Counted from the first letter of the stretch, positions 1 to 13,338 are shown. The stretch is DNA of 64,000 nt from Apostichopus japonicus (GCF_037975245.1 NC_092564.1:17409484-17473483); one strand, 5' to 3'. Translations and numbers: made by a program. The notes: a model not told the origin generated them from the sequence alone.

Positions 1-1519
1 AACAACTGCAGCTCCTCCCCCCCCCCCCCCTCCATCCAAAATAAATCACTCTGTCTATAAACTTGCCAGTTTTGAGGAAGGGCTGACACTTAACAAACTC
101 ACTTGAGTTTTCTCTCAAGTTACTTCAAAGTCAGTAAGGGGAACTTTGCTAGGTATATTTCAAGCTGTCACACATACGATGAAATATTACCGATCGTGTC
201 ATTTTTGACAGAAACCTACCAAAATCCAGATGAAAAACACATTAGACTATTTTCCATCTTGAATTTCACCTTGAGCCCTTCCAAAAAAAATTGAAAAAAA
301 TAAATAAATAAATTCATACTTGACATTGACTTCTGAATGACTCGCACACATACACCCATACACACGGACACCTTTAAATTCAAAGACTGCTACAAGGCAA
401 TTGCCAGGATTGTAACAGCATATCAACCTAACTTACTTGTCTGGCTTCTTGAGTCTGAAGGAAGCATTGAGATTCTTCAGTCTGGAATCTTGCTGCAAAC
501 ACGAGAAATATCACCCCAAAGAGAAAAAAGAGGAGAGAAAAAAATAATTATTCAAGTGAGGTACGATGGTTGGAAATTTGATCCATATTGTAAATAAATA
601 TTGTTTCATCTATCTAAACACCAGAGGATATGCGCAATCTAATATATACTAGAAGGCTTATTGGGCTGTCTCGCCTCTGATGACGTCTGGCTGATTAACT
701 TTCACTGATGGAGAAAGTGTCTCAAAGAACAGAGCACATCAGTGACACTCCCAAGTGAGATGGATTCCTTTTATAAAGTTCAAAGAACTGACAGTACAAA
801 CCAAAAAGCTGCACATTTTTTACTAGTACTGTTACAAATCCCTCTGGTTTGCCATTTTGAGGTTTAGACACCCCCTTTTCCCAGTCCCACTCACCCCCCC
901 CCCCCCCCACACATTGTCTTATTCCATTGATCCCTCACTTTAAACCTGGACATTGCCTTGTTAATGTAAAGTCTCCCGCAATGCAAACGTGTGAGCAACG
1001 AAACATAATAAGTGTTTTTTTTATTCTTCCTTTTTTTGAAGTATGTAGTGGTTCACAGCATGTGTGTAAAAGTTTTAGAAAAGACTGTTACAAACTACGT
1101 TCTTTTGTTACATGAGCTGTCAAAACAACAACTGTTTAGTACTTCAGACAGTATTTCAGATATATATTAATTTGTTTTTAAACAAATAACATAAAACCTA
1201 GCCTTGCAACACTTTAACAGGGCTCCAATGGATCTGAAATTGGCCTTGACTACTTTACATATTCATGAAATCCCTCAGCTTAAGTTTACATCTTCACCAA
1301 ACGATTGGAATATCAGCGTAGCTAGCCAATTGAACCATTGTATATTAGATAAAAGTTCAAAATTTATACAATACTCTGGAAAGCCTCCTCCAGGTAAATT
1401 AGACACAACCCTTTGTCCTTCCTGGGCTCTATTATTTACATACGTGTGTGATGGGCAATTCTGTCTTTTAAAATACAGCCCTCACCTCGTTGTGCATAAC
1501 ACGACCGGACGCGGCTTAC
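1..1519 (-). other. SNX4 intron 4 (partial)
   Basis: AT-rich DNA downstream of the exon 4 donor, with no further SNX4 exon. It contains two C homopolymer runs (about 17-32 and 892-909) and no recognisable gene or repeat. Confidence 0.7.
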
Positions 1520-1720
1520 CTTAGACTGAAATCCTGTTCCCACTATCGTCTCCCTCCAATTTTCATCTTGGAGCATAAACGTATGAAAGAGATGGTCGCG
1601 ACCCATTTCTTCGTGGGAGGCCACCCTCTGAAGGAAAGTCTCCAACCCGACCCTCCGCCTCTCGATGAAGTCCGCATCAAAATGGTCGACAGTGGACATC
1701 TGTTGCCACATGATGGTCAT
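1520..1720 (-). CDS. SNX4: SNX4 coding exon 4
   Basis: 201 nt (67 codons) between acceptor GATATTAG and donor GTAAGC. It encodes the segment with DADFIERRRVGLETFLQRV and ends GTGFQSK. Both blocks line up with the region after PPLPEKR in vertebrate SNX4. The next exon is not visible down to position 1, so it lies outside the window. Confidence 0.93.
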
Positions 1721-4700
1721 CTAATATCAGAGAGAGAGACAGAGAGAGAGAATGATACACAGGGGTAGGATTTATAATTCAATCAACCACGTTCATCTTA
1801 TACAGGAAACGCAGAGACCTGACACCTCAAAAAAGTTTGGTAAAAGGTAAAGAGGGAAAGGAAAGGAAAGGAAAAAAGAAGTTTTGTGAAAGTACTTATT
1901 ACTGGATTTGCAAGACAAGACCGGGCCTGGAAATCGGATATAATTTTGGCTGAGGGCCATCTAAACTGATACCATTTCATATTTTTTTTCCAACTTCACA
2001 AGCTCACTTTGTAACATCATATACACTGAATTTCAAATTCCTAATAAAAATATGACTCTAAGAACATTTCAAAGAAAATGAGTTCTATGACATTTTGAAG
2101 CCTCCTGAAGTTTAACTACTGTACCCTAACCAATAGACCTACGGACAACCCCAGACGGGTCATATGATGAGAAAACAAAGTCTCACAGACTACTGTATAT
2201 TAGTAGAAGTAGTAGTTTGAGTCTCGTCTATCCGACATGCTCAGTGATTAACCTCCGCCACGTATCACGATCTTGCGCAAGGTTTATTGCTTCCTCAAAA
2301 TTGTTAATATTAACGTCCTTAATTTCCGACTTTATTTTTCCAAGCAGGGTAGTCACGGGCCTTCCTACTGGTTTAGCAGTATGTCTCAGTGCTTCTCGTA
2401 AAGCAACCTTTGCTGGAGCGTCCTCCTGGAGCCTTGCTACATGACCAAAAAATCCCAATCTTCTATGTGCGACTATGGATGACCAAGGTGTTTGGTTGGT
2501 TTCATTGTAGAGCTCATCGTTTGATAACCAATTGTTATTGGTCCATCTAATGTTGAGAATATTACACAGTAGTCTCCATTGAAATATATTCCATTATCAT
2601 ATAAACCATACCAGTATATTAAACCATGATAATTAAAGCCTAGACATCGTGTAAACATGGTTTCAAAAGTATTTATTTATTTTCTATTTATTTCTCTCAG
2701 TGACTGACACTTCATGCATACATCAAAGGCAAAAGAACTCTTCATCAAACTTTTGCAGTTTCTGTCTTTGAATTGGTTGTATTTTTTATATTAAATCTAC
2801 AATGAGTTAAATAAGAGACACTATTTGTATTACTGTACATATACACTGTAGTAGAAAATGTTACCAATTATCAGAAAGGTTAGAAAATATAGAAAAATAC
2901 AGAAAATATAGAAAAGTTACCAATTATCACATAAAGTCAGGGATTGTGACATAAAAAAAAAAGGCTGGATTTCCTTAAACTATTCTTTGGTGTCTATTTT
3001 CAGTTGTTTTTTATAATCAGTACAGGTATATAACAGATCAGTCCAACATGGTTTGAGCATGATTTATCCAAGAAAAGGGAAAGGTCATTATTCTTTAAAC
3101 AATAGAAAAGTTCTGTAGTACTGCAGTTGACAACCTATTCCATCAAGAGTAATTTAATTTAATTAATTTATAACACAAATTATGATAAAGAGATGTTATG
3201 TAGATAGTCATGTTGCATAAAAATCATTTGATGTTGTATGATACTGGCTCATACTAGCTACATAGATTATACCACACATATCCATGTACTTCTAACAATT
3301 TCAACCGATTCCTTAAAAAGTAAGTAAAAAAACAAAAAAACATTAAGACAAGTTTCCTTGTCAATAAAGAGCCATTTTTTCAAGATTGGAATTTGGAAAT
3401 TGGAAAAGCAAAATACGATGTAAATCTTTCTCACTCTTTTCTCGGGCAAGGGAGGCACAATGACATATGGGAACGTCACCACCAAGTAATTTCTGAGCAT
3501 CTCAAATTCACTGTACCTCCTCCAGAGCGATGAAGGATTTCCAGCCACCTGCCTCTTCCTGCCATTTTCTTCTCGAATTCTGAAAGTGAAAAAAATTATG
3601 ATGTGGTGAGCGAACTGTCGACAAAATCATCGTCAAGACGCGAGTGTCGATTGTCCCCCACATGAAAGGAAGAATGTATCTAAATTCACTTACTCTTAGC
3701 TCTAGAAGAAATCACAGAATTCTGTTTAAAGTCACAGGTGACAGATGTCTCCAATGCAGCTTATTACTGTACTGAACTGATGTTTGGAGCGTGCACCATT
3801 AGTCTTGGCATCCTGATAAATCCCATTCAGTCATGTTTTCAACAGTAATATTGAGATCTGTTGTGACATCTTCATAAAGCAACTCCTCCGAATATTTAAC
3901 CCCCCTGCCAATTTTCACCCAATTTTCTTCCCAACTTTACACCATCTTTAACATTCCCTGTGTATCCTGTAGTACATTTGAGTTAGTCAAGACAAATATC
4001 AGTTTTGTAAACATGTATAGTACCTTGAGATACTGTATACCGAGCTATACATAACAACAAAATGTGCAGTAAAAGTTTATCAAGCCTTGACGAGGTATTG
4101 CTCTTGCCACTAAAATGAATTTAGGGATGCATTTCTCAAATCTACAATGAGACGAACTCTCTGAATCACTGTGAGGGTGTGGAACGGATACCAGGTCCCT
4201 CTAGACATGCTAGAACAAGAGTGCAGAGGCTATGAGGAGACAGGTAAGTCAGGACGCAAAACAGATCAGACGGTGTTCTTCAGAACTGTTATTTTCAGGT
4301 CCTTTTTCAAGTGAAAATTTTCACCGTCCTGCAAAACTGAGGTCTTTTATACATTGTTAAGTCCTTAATGTACAGTAATTTTATATCTTGTCTGTACTTC
4401 CTACAATTCTTTCCAAGTCACAAAACCTTCATACATTCGCATTTTCATAACAAATAATTCAATTTTGTTATTTACTAAAAAAGACAAAAATACTATTTGT
4501 AAAAGTAGTACATGTTACCAAACATCAACTGATGTCACTAGACAATGTGTGTAATTATTTCTTATAAACACAATCTGTTCAAGACTTCTACAAACTCATG
4601 TGTATCTTCTTCTTCTGTGTAAATTAAATTCAGCTCGACACGTCTCAACTTCCCCAAAAAGTGCAAAGTAACAGTACGTCCAGTGCAGTAGCTCAAACAC

Positions 4701-7700
4701 TGGCTAATTATACAGTATAACGCTGTTTTTGTACAGTTATGTCACATTGGCTTGTCACATTGACTGTTCAATTAAAGATTTAAGCATCTGGTGACTCATG
4801 GAATACAAATTAGGCCTCTTATTTCTTTTTTATTATAACTTTTAAACAAAGATATTGTTTGAGAATCTTGAGTTCTCAGAGACATCAACTTTGACAGCTA
4901 AGTGTCTGAATTTATGTTCAAGTCAGACCCACCACCCACGATGATTAACAGTGGCATTAAGTTGTTCGAAATAGGCCTACAAGAAAAGCTTGTCTTCCTG
5001 TGACTACAGAGGAGCCTGGCTGTGTGATGGAATGAATGTGAGTAATTGAGTATGATCTATAGTACACAGTACGATGATGGTAATATGCATGTACGGTACA
5101 CTATGAATAGACTGATGACTGTACAGTACAGGTGTGTGATTCTATCAAGTGCACAAAATACTATACAGTATGATTGGAAAGGTGTGATTCTAATTGAAAA
5201 CACATGTTTATGTCAAAACACATGTTACAGTATGTGTCCAAACCCATGTTACATTTCAATGATAATGTTCCATTCGTTAAAGCAGGGGATAATATTCCAT
5301 TAGTTACACAGGGGATACCGTTCCATTAGTGAAGCAGGGTGTACTGTAGGATAGTAAGTTAAGGTAGACAAAACTGGTAATTACAGGCAAGTGTATACCT
5401 TCAGACTTCCAAAAACGTCCATGGTGCAACGCAAAAACCCCAACAGATTTCGAGCTGACAAAATACTGTATCCTAGATATTGTAGAAACCATGTTCAGTA
5501 GAAACCATTTCTGATCATTGTTAAATTCGGATGGGAAGAGGGCTCAGAGAGAGTGTCATTGTGAGTGCAGTGCCAGATACCAATTGTTATAGGCTAAGTA
5601 GAGCAGAGTGTTTATATAGTACAGTTTGTATGGGGAGACAGGTGAGAGAGAGAGCAATGAAGTAAACAGTTATTATTTCAACTCCCTCTCTGAATGAGGG
5701 ATAAAGGTACTGTACAGTACTGTACTGTTGTTCTGAACTAACTGTAAATAGTACTCATGATTACCGATAAAGTTGTTTGCCTGGAATCAGTTACACACGA
5801 AATCACTTCAATGTCCGTTTCAACATGCCGATAAAGACTTCACGATTGTAAAACTCTAATCGAAACAATATTTGGGGATATTTAAAGTAATAAAATAATG
5901 ACTGAATTAAGGAGATGTTTTCTCCCCTCCCCCCCTCCCTCCTCAAGTTTCAGTTGTTTAAAATTGTAATGTACAGTGTGGTTAATTCTTTTTTCTTTAC
6001 TTGTTTTAAGTTGTTGTAATCAACATGAAAGTAAATGTAAGGAATTTTATCATCCTTCACTGGAAGGTTATCATAAAATAAACAAAAAATGCTTTATTAT
6101 TGTTCATTAGTAAGCCATACTGCAGCGTTACTGTTTGTCTCTGACTGAGTGTTCTGTACCAAACACATGTATTCATACTGTATGGTACGGTAATGTATAC
6201 AGGCAAGAAATTCCAGGAGATTTCTAACAATACAGCCAATTCACATGCTAGTACACAATACTATTGTACTGAAATATTAAAAAAAAATTAACAATATAAT
6301 TCATAACATTGTACTACGTAATACTATATGCAAGCATTGTGGATGTTTTATATTATATTATTATTATTATACAATATTATTGTAAGATACTATGTGAAAT
6401 GGGTAATACTATATGCAACAATGTTATTGTGGATGTTCTATATTATATTATTATGATACAGTGTTATTATTATGATACTATGTGAAATGGGCGAACAATG
6501 AGTAGCAAGTTACCAAATTTTGTAAAATTGTTGAATGATTATGTACGAAACAGTTGTGACAGTACGTAACAGCTAACAGAAGGATGAAATGTATTCTAAG
6601 ACCTTACTGTACAGGAATAACAGACTTACTTAAATACATACTGTTTATACTTAGTAATATACTGACATGTACTGTACTCTTAACATACAGTCTCTAGCAT
6701 AAAAAATACTAGAATTTTTCACTTTGCCATTCTGCCAAATTTTCTTTAAATGTATGTGTCTCTCAGCGAGCATGATTCTTGAAGCAAGCTGTTAAATCAA
6801 ACCGTGATACTTGCTTTTAGGACGGCTCATTGAGATTCACAAAATTCAGCAAATGCTTCATAAATAGTGATGATCCATCAGTAGTAAATGTCAAGCAGTC
6901 ATGATTTTTTCCTTTTTAACATTACATGCTGGTCTGGGTATGATGTCTGTGTTTCCCCTCGTTGCCATTTCTACTATACCATGCCTGTGTCTAGCATACT
7001 GTACTTGTGCTTAGGATTTTCACCACCCCCCCAAAATATTTCCAAAAGCGTTGTGCAGTCATCGAGAACTGGGATTTCATGCAGCATTCTTTTGTAAGTC
7101 GCTGGTGCAGTGTGTCACAACTGCTCATACATGTATAATTATTCAACGACCTACAAAAGTTTCTAAATATCACTGACATTATACTGTGCAAACACAAAAA
7201 TTCAAATATTAGCTAATTCATGTAAATTCTTAAAATCTTGGATATATATGGATGACTCTGTTCTGTATTCATGAATTGACCCCAATGTTCAACAAAATTA
7301 ACACTTAGTACTGCACAACTTGCTCTTAAATCTATTTTTCTAAAAATTCGAACCCCCCCCCCAAAGAAGGAAATACTGGTTTGGGTATGTATGAATGTCG
7401 TTATTCACGTGTCTCCATTTGACGTGCATTCAAATCTACCTACGTAGATTAATGTACAAAAGCTGGGGGAAATTTAGCAGTGCATCCCCCCCCCCCCCAT
7501 TGATCTACTGCAGTGTCAAACACCCACCTCCTCCCAAATCTACTAAATTTCACAATCTACTTACAACCATAATTCTGTTGGTTTTAAAGTTTAACTAAAG
7601 TTTCTGATGTTAGGCTCCATTGGACACTGAAGATACCATCACCTGTATCCAGCACCGATAAATATCCTTTTAATAAAATTATGAACATTTTTTAACTTCA

Positions 7701-10700
7701 AGATTTTGAAGATAAACACAATCATCATAATAATAATAATAATTATAATGTTGCCCTGGGCATGATGTACAGTATACTTTACCACACTGGTTGATTACAG
7801 ACTTCAGTTAAGCCTTGATGATCACTGGGTTTAATGGAGCTGAATTTTTAATAAAATCTTCCATTATGATATATGATCCTGCCTATTTGAAATGGAAATT
7901 TTATTGGTGGTATTATTTGAAGTGTGTCACAACAAGCATTTATGCCAAAATTCATACAGCAGGGAATATCACTGCTGTGTGAGCATCTGACGGTAAAAAC
8001 TGTGCTGGGAAACTTCTATAATAAACGATAAATACAGACAAACAAACTCTGCCAAAGCTCAGGACAGTACGACAGTGTACAGTGAGGCAAAGTATGCCAA
8101 AGCTAAGGACAGTATGACGGTGTACAGTGAGGCAATGTATGCCAAAGCTGAGGACAGTACAACAGTGTACAGTGAGGCAATCTATCGCCAGCCATTTTGA
8201 TGGACTACGTAACTGGCCATGACACTGTAGATCTCAAAAAACAAAAATTGTACAGTACTGCTGTACTATATACAGTGGGTATACAGTAGTTACAAACACG
8301 TATATATATCTTTGGAAGCAACGCATATATCTTTGGAAACAACACATATATCTTTGGAAACAACACATTGGGAACAACACATACATCTTTGAAATCAACA
8401 CATGTCTTTGGGAACAACATATACGTCTTTGGACACAATGCAACAACTGTTCGATGAAGATTATTATGCAACTTACATAGTGGCAGTGTATAGTAAGTAA
8501 GTGTACTTCTTTCGATGTGGATACATTAATAACTACATATACTGTAGCTATTTGGTTGTTCACAATCATGGTCCTCTGAGTAAGGTACTAACTTAGTGAA
8601 TTGTCATCCAGGGGTTTCCCCCTGGTTACAAGCTCTGTACATTAACGTGTGCATGTATTTATATTACGAACAGACAGGAACTGTTAGACCACCTGTCTGG
8701 ACGAGGCTAAGCACAGGACATGAATGCACAATTAAACGTACAAGAATACTATCATTGTCATTTGTTTTATCGTAGTTTAATGTGGATCATTTAAAAAAAA
8801 ATTGTTTTGTAATGATGTTATTATTTTCGTTCAGGAAAAAGATAACATTTTTACCCTACAATATCCAAGGAAGTTATTTGTGTTTCAAAGGAAATTCCTC
8901 ATTTGTTTTATCGTAGTTTAATGTGGATCATTTAAAAAGAAATTGTTTTGTTATGTTGTTATTATTTTCCTTCAGGAGAAAGATAACATTTTTCGCTTAC
9001 AATATCCAAGGAAGTTCTTGTGCTTCAAAGGAAATTCCTAAACGGTACAAAAATTCAGTATTAAGATCTTGCGAGACGAACCACATATACGAACAATGGT
9101 TCGTGGGTTCAAACAAAGGCATGCAGCGACGATGACACGATTCCTCACCTAACTTCAATCAGATATGTAGTGAAGACATCTTTCATCCCCATTGAACCAG
9201 TTTCACTTCTCTTTTCATGTTCTGATACCAGGATCTCCACATGGTCAGACAACTTGTTATTCTGCAAGGAACAAAGTTTAAATATCAGTAAAACGTTCTT
9301 AAATATACATATTGTTTATTAGTTGTTGTTTTTTATCTTTGGGGGAGGGAAGGGGATTATCGTTATTGATCGTGGAGCAAACAACCAGGCACTCCTGATA
9401 TGTACAACTGGATTTACTTTATGATGAAAAAGAAATGTCAAAATACCAGCCTGTATCTTCAACTACAGATTGTTGGCACTGAGGTTGACTTTAAACATTA
9501 CATCCTATACATGGAGTACATACATTAGGATAATTTACATCACTACAAAGTCGTTACTGTCCTAAGCCTAGAGATGGTGGAGACTTTTATTTCCATTTTT
9601 TTGGGGGCAATTCCATACTTACTAATTTTCTTCTACACATGTCCATGAACTTAGTAGCTTCAATTAATGTCATGGTTTTCAGTCATCCCTATCACAATGA
9701 GTACAAACCTATTTCCCAGTATGGAAGGCAACTGACTGAGTATAAAATGATTGTTGACAACTCAGGAGGCTACAACTGGAAAGTTCTGAATTATTGCAGT
9801 ACTGTAGGCTTACGTACAAAGCTGTCCTAAACTTGTAAATTTGCAGTTGTGTCTGAAAAAAAAGGGGTTTAGAAATTCATTGGATGATTTCTGTGAGTTG
9901 TGTTGGCAGCTACGGTGAGCAGCAATATTTTGTTAACATTAGCTCAACATTTCGAAAAGGTCTCTATGGTTGTGGTTTTTTAATTGAAAACGATATATGG
10001 TTACAAATTTGATGGTTACTGTATCAATCATGGTCCTAATTTTTAATGAATACTACTCAACAGTAGATCAAGTAAGATTATGTTCTATGCAGATCCAGAT
10101 GTCTCCTCAGATCCACTGAGGTCATAGAATCTACTGTACCATTGTGTAGGCTACAATAAGTTAATGGCTGGTACACAATTTTAAGTTTGAGTTTATTCAA
10201 TGCAGAACCAGATGTCTCCTCAGGTCCAATGAGGTCATCGAACCTTGCTTTTTCTGGGCTATAATAAGTTTATGGATGGTACACAATTTTATGTTAGAGT
10301 ATGTTCTATGCAGATCCAGATGTCTCCTCAGATCCACTGAGGTCATAGAATCTTCCATTGTGTAGGCTATAATAAGTTAATGGCTGGCACACAAGTTTAA
10401 GTTACAGTATGTTCTATGGAGGTCCAGATGTCTCCTCACTCCTCAGGTCCAATGAGGTTATCGAACCTTTCTTTTTCAGGCTATAATAAGTTAATGGATG
10501 GTACACAATTTTAAGTTACAGTATGTTCTATGCAGGTCCAGATGTCTGCTACTGAGGAGTGACTGGTTACTCCAATCTTTTTGTACTTTATCAGTACAGA
10601 AAGCGGGTTCTCTCTGAGCACTACACAGCTGCTAAAATATGAAGCAAATTAAAAATTATGAAGAATAACTGTATGTATGAGGAACCTCTGGGTCATTGTT

Positions 10701-13092
10701 GATCGCAATATATATATTTACAGTACTGAACAACAACTTGATGTCTTCCAGAATCAACTTAAAAACAACCAGTTTAAATGATTACCGTCTTACCTGTTTA
10801 CTGCAAGCATGAATGCACTTCATTCCACTATAGATTATCCCACTATAGACTATTTTTCCAGAGCCATCTTACACATTTTTAACCAGTGCTTTGGGTTAGA
10901 TTATTGGTCTATGGGGACCAATTTACTGTAGGCACAGTTTTTTTTTGTTTCTTGCTGTGTTGTTTTTTGGTCCAATCTTTGTACTCAATGTAACGTAGTC
11001 TTATTCGAAGGTCAATCTGTGGCCCTACATGTCTGCTACTGCTTCTTCAGTGAGGTTTGCGATGGGTTGGGTTCTAATCTCCTTTTTTACTTTTAATTTG
11101 AGGTTAGGATTTGTGAAATTTGATACTACATGTGTTTGGTCTACAGGACTGTAGGTTTGTACTCTGTATGATATAAGCTTGAATTGTGCCCTATTGCGCT
11201 GTTTACATTTAAGAAGGGATCTGTATTCTATCTGCACTATTACCTTTCCTCCATGAAACTGGAAGTAGATTATATCCCAATTATTGACCAGACAGCTCAA
11301 GAACATTTTTTAATCACCAGTATGGACCATGCAGCTCTGGAGCTTGCATGGGTCTGGAAATTCTTGCTAGTACCACCATCAATCAGTGCATAGCTTAGGT
11401 CCAGGCAACCCAAAGGCCAACAAAAAGAACTCAAACAGAGGCAAAGGACAAGTGCTTACAGCCCAAAGCAACTACTACCAATGAGAGATTTCCCTTTGAC
11501 CAAGCCTCCTTTTGCAAAGTCTCTCCACGCACCGAGAAGATGAGAGACAGATTTATGCCAACCTATAAGATCAATGGTTCCAGCAGATATAGCAGACCTA
11601 CAGTAGAAGACCTCTCTGGTCTCGGAGATGGTTACCTCTCCTGCAGAAAGAGTATTCTCCAGATTTTGATGAGGTTTTCTGGGGGAGGGGGGAGTGGGGT
11701 ATCCAGTCAAAACGTCACTTTACCAAAACGTCCCCGCTTTTTTAAGACCAAAACGTCCCCGCTTTTTACCAAAACGTCCCCGCAGTCAAAACGACCCTGT
11801 GAGTCAAAACGTCCCGCTTTTACAATCAGTTGGAATGCAAGTATGGATGTTTTTAGTTCAAATCAAAGAGTAAGGATAAGTATAGTTTAGGTTGAAAACA
11901 CAGCTTTTAGGAGTGGGAAGTTCCGGTTATGAGAGCGGAAACATTTTGAGTATAATTTTCTGAGGTAAGATAATATAAATAGAAAAGGGAATGCAAGAGG
12001 GCTGTAGGGTAATAGGATTTTTCTAAACACGAGTTGGTTTCTGAATGAATATATAACATATTGAGGGAAGGAAATAAAAAAAGATTTTGTTGTTGTTTAC
12101 GTACAACAAGTTACTTTTGGAATATGCGAGACGTGCTGGATGAAAGTGATATATATTTTCCTACAGCACATACGATTAATTTTTTTCTAAAGACACTTTA
12201 TATTTTTTATTTTCGTGATTCTTTGCTTATTTTTCTACCCTCTATTTGAACGATATAGTCCTTCATGATTTATTTAGCGCCTGTAATCCAACTTGCATGC
12301 CGATAACGTAGCCAAATTATAACTTAAAATTAATGTATATTCAAAACTGTGAATGAATGTGATAGACGGGGACGTTTTGACTTACGGGGACATTTTGACC
12401 AACGGGGACGTTTTGACCAAAAGCGGGGACGTTTTCGTACGGGGACGTGTTGGTTAAGGGACGTTTTGACTGGTAAGCGGGAGTGGAGTGAAGAAGATGG
12501 CTGGTGAGGGAGAGAGGTTTATAGTCACAGTAGTCCAGTTTCAGTTGCTTCTACAACAAGTGTATTAGGTTTACTTATTTCCATTCTCTTTGGAGAATTC
12601 ATCATTGGAGAATAAAGTATAATATAAGATGTCCCCAATCCGGAGTTTCATTAAATATCACATCTCCACATTGCCTGAAAGTATATGGTAAGCTTAGTGT
12701 AGCATTTTATCAGTTTGATCAAACATGGCGTTTGAAGTTGTATCATTTCGTGAAGGTATTAACGGCTTTCATTTTTTCGACCATTACCGAGTAAAGGGTG
12801 TAGCCTAGCCAAACTTAGTAAGTTATTCCGAATGGCCTAACCTAACTTAGGCCTAGGCTATAACTAATGTTGAATAATGAATGTGACTTGTTAGTGTAAC
12901 TGAGTTCTGCAAGCAATGAAGACACAATTAGGGCGATTGTCCAGTAGAAGCATATAAAATTAAACGAAATACCTTCGAAATATCTCGTACAAAATTAAAA
13001 AGATTGCTAATTTTGGAATCGTCACCGCCGATGGAGATATCATCAGAATCGTAGCGCAGGCTGTCCGAATCGTCTGGACTACTCACGGCCAT
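1520..13092 (-). CDS. SNX4: Sorting nexin 4 (SNX4), 5' part of gene, four coding exons
   Basis: Coding exons on the minus strand are 13092-12973, 9261-9149, 3579-3435 and 1720-1520. All are bounded by AG/GT and join in frame (phases 0, 2, 0, 0) to give 193 residues. Residues about 1-40 are an acidic, Ser/Asp-rich N-terminus. The PX domain follows, with the PI3P-binding signature WRRYSEF at about residue 95, then PPLPEKR, and in exon 4 the ERRRVGLETFL segment typical of SNX4. From memory of the family, similarity to vertebrate SNX4 is continuous through GTGFQSK. Vertebrate SNX4 has about 450 residues, so the rest of PX and the BAR domain must lie left of position 1. SNX4 acts on early and recycling endosomes and in autophagy, usually as a heterodimer with SNX7/SNX30-type partners. 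The start is the first ATG of the open frame, and the N-terminus is shorter than in human. The symbol rests on sequence recognition; orthology was not tested. Confidence 0.93.
2228..2458 (-). pseudogene. LINE reverse-transcriptase C-terminal remnant
   Basis: A 76-codon open stretch on the minus strand in SNX4 intron 3. It reads GFFGHVARLQEDAPAKVALR, then a KPVGRPVTT segment and NLAQDRDTWRRLI. The order W/F-GHV-R, a basic GRP segment and A-DR-W-R-L is the usual C-terminal tail of RTE/CR1/Jockey-type LINE polymerases. No RT core is seen next to it, so this is a truncated insertion. The clade is not determined. Confidence 0.7.
3435..3579 (-). CDS. SNX4: SNX4 coding exon 3 (PX phosphoinositide-binding core)
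   Basis: 145 nt containing SSLWRRYSEFEMLRNYL and VPPLPEKR. The Arg-Arg-Tyr motif binds the PI3P phosphate in PX domains, and the Pro-rich loop follows it. The acceptor is CTTTCAG and the donor GTGAGA. Reading on past the donor gives intron translation, so the open frame extends artificially to about 3267. Confidence 0.95.
6321..6490. repeat. Two-copy tandem repeat, about 85 bp
   Basis: Two adjacent units share ACTATATGCAA, TTGTGGATGTT, TATTATATTATTAT and ACTATGTGAAATGGG in the same order. Confidence 0.7.
8051..8190. repeat. 45-bp tandem repeat, three units
   Basis: Units start at 8051, 8096 and 8141 with GCCAAAGCT, followed by GGACAGTA and GTGTACAGTGAGGCAA. Confidence 0.85.
8294..8445. repeat. 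About 21-bp minisatellite
   Basis: Six or seven degenerate units of the type ATATCTTTGGAAACAACAC. The open frames read across it are repeat translations, not a gene. Confidence 0.8.
8759..9037. repeat. Direct duplication of about 140 bp
   Basis: TTTGTTTTATCGTAGTTTAA occurs at about 8761 and 8902. Each copy is followed by GTGGATCATTTAAAA, AAAGATAACATTTTT and CAATATCCAAGGAAGTT in the same order. The second unit ends about 110 bp from SNX4 exon 2. Confidence 0.88.
9149..9261 (-). CDS. SNX4: SNX4 coding exon 2 (start of PX domain)
   Basis: 113 nt after a TTGCAG acceptor, ending with a GTGAGG donor. It encodes NNKLSDHVEILVSEHEKRSE and runs on to FTTYLIEV. This matches the first beta strands of the SNX4 PX domain (vertebrate pattern IEISVSEAEKR, then TAYLIET). 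It ends two bases into an Arg codon that is completed by exon 3. Confidence 0.9.
10085..10555. repeat. Tandem array, period about 107-115 bp, five units
   Basis: Units carry CCAGATGTCTCCTCAG(A/G)TCCA, GAGGTCAT and GGTACACAATTTTAAGTT. Starts are near 10,090, 10,202, 10,311, 10,418 and 10,533. The fourth unit has a short internal duplication of CTCCTCA. Confidence 0.88.
11698..12478. mobile_element. TIR element built from AAAACGTCCCC repeats
   Basis: The left arm begins near CCAGTCAAAACGTC and the right arm ends GACGTTTTGACTGG, exactly inverted. Both arms carry several tandem copies of an AAAACGTCCCC motif in opposite orientation. GGGAGTGG flanks both sides (11690-11697 and 12479-12486) and may be an 8-bp target duplication, but the local G-richness weakens that. 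The interior is AT-rich with no transposase frame, so it is non-autonomous. Superfamily not assigned. Confidence 0.75.
12973..13092 (-). CDS. SNX4: SNX4 coding exon 1
   Basis: Forty codons starting MAVSSPDDSD and ending RDISK, followed by a donor (GTATTT). The stretch is acidic and probably disordered, as in other SNX4 N-termini. The start codon lies only 31 bp from the target duplication of the MULE-like element upstream, so the transcription start probably lies in or beyond that element. Confidence 0.85.
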
Positions 13093-13338
13093 GTTGACAA
13101 TTTCTGTGTTCGTTTCTGTCAGCGACGCCTCAACCGGTGTGAAGTTAGATGCTTATTCCGCGTTCCTCGTTGGACATTCGCGAATAAGTAACTGTAGTAC
13201 ACATGCTACTTATTCGATAATGGATTCGATATACAACTATGGAAAGCCTTTTGCTTCCGTACGAGAGTATCAATGTTTTTCGTCGAAAAAGCACATTTTA
13301 GTGTATTTTAGTGTATTTTCCAAAGATATTGAGGTTTT

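Larger units (their letters stand above)
3580..9148 (-). other. SNX4 intron 2
   Basis: A 5.6-kb AT-rich intron. It holds several short tandem repeats, listed separately, and many TACTGTA/TACAGTA heptamers. No internal coding exon was recognised. Confidence 0.8.
9262..12972 (-). other. SNX4 intron 1
   Basis: A 3.7-kb first intron carrying a tandem array of about 110-bp units and a terminal-inverted-repeat element, both listed separately. Between 10,560 and 11,690 there are open but unrecognised frames on both strands. Confidence 0.8.

Noticed and set aside
11025-11306. 93-codon frame in SNX4 intron 1, same strand
   Set aside because: No SNX4 similarity and no matching splice phase; possibly an old repeat.
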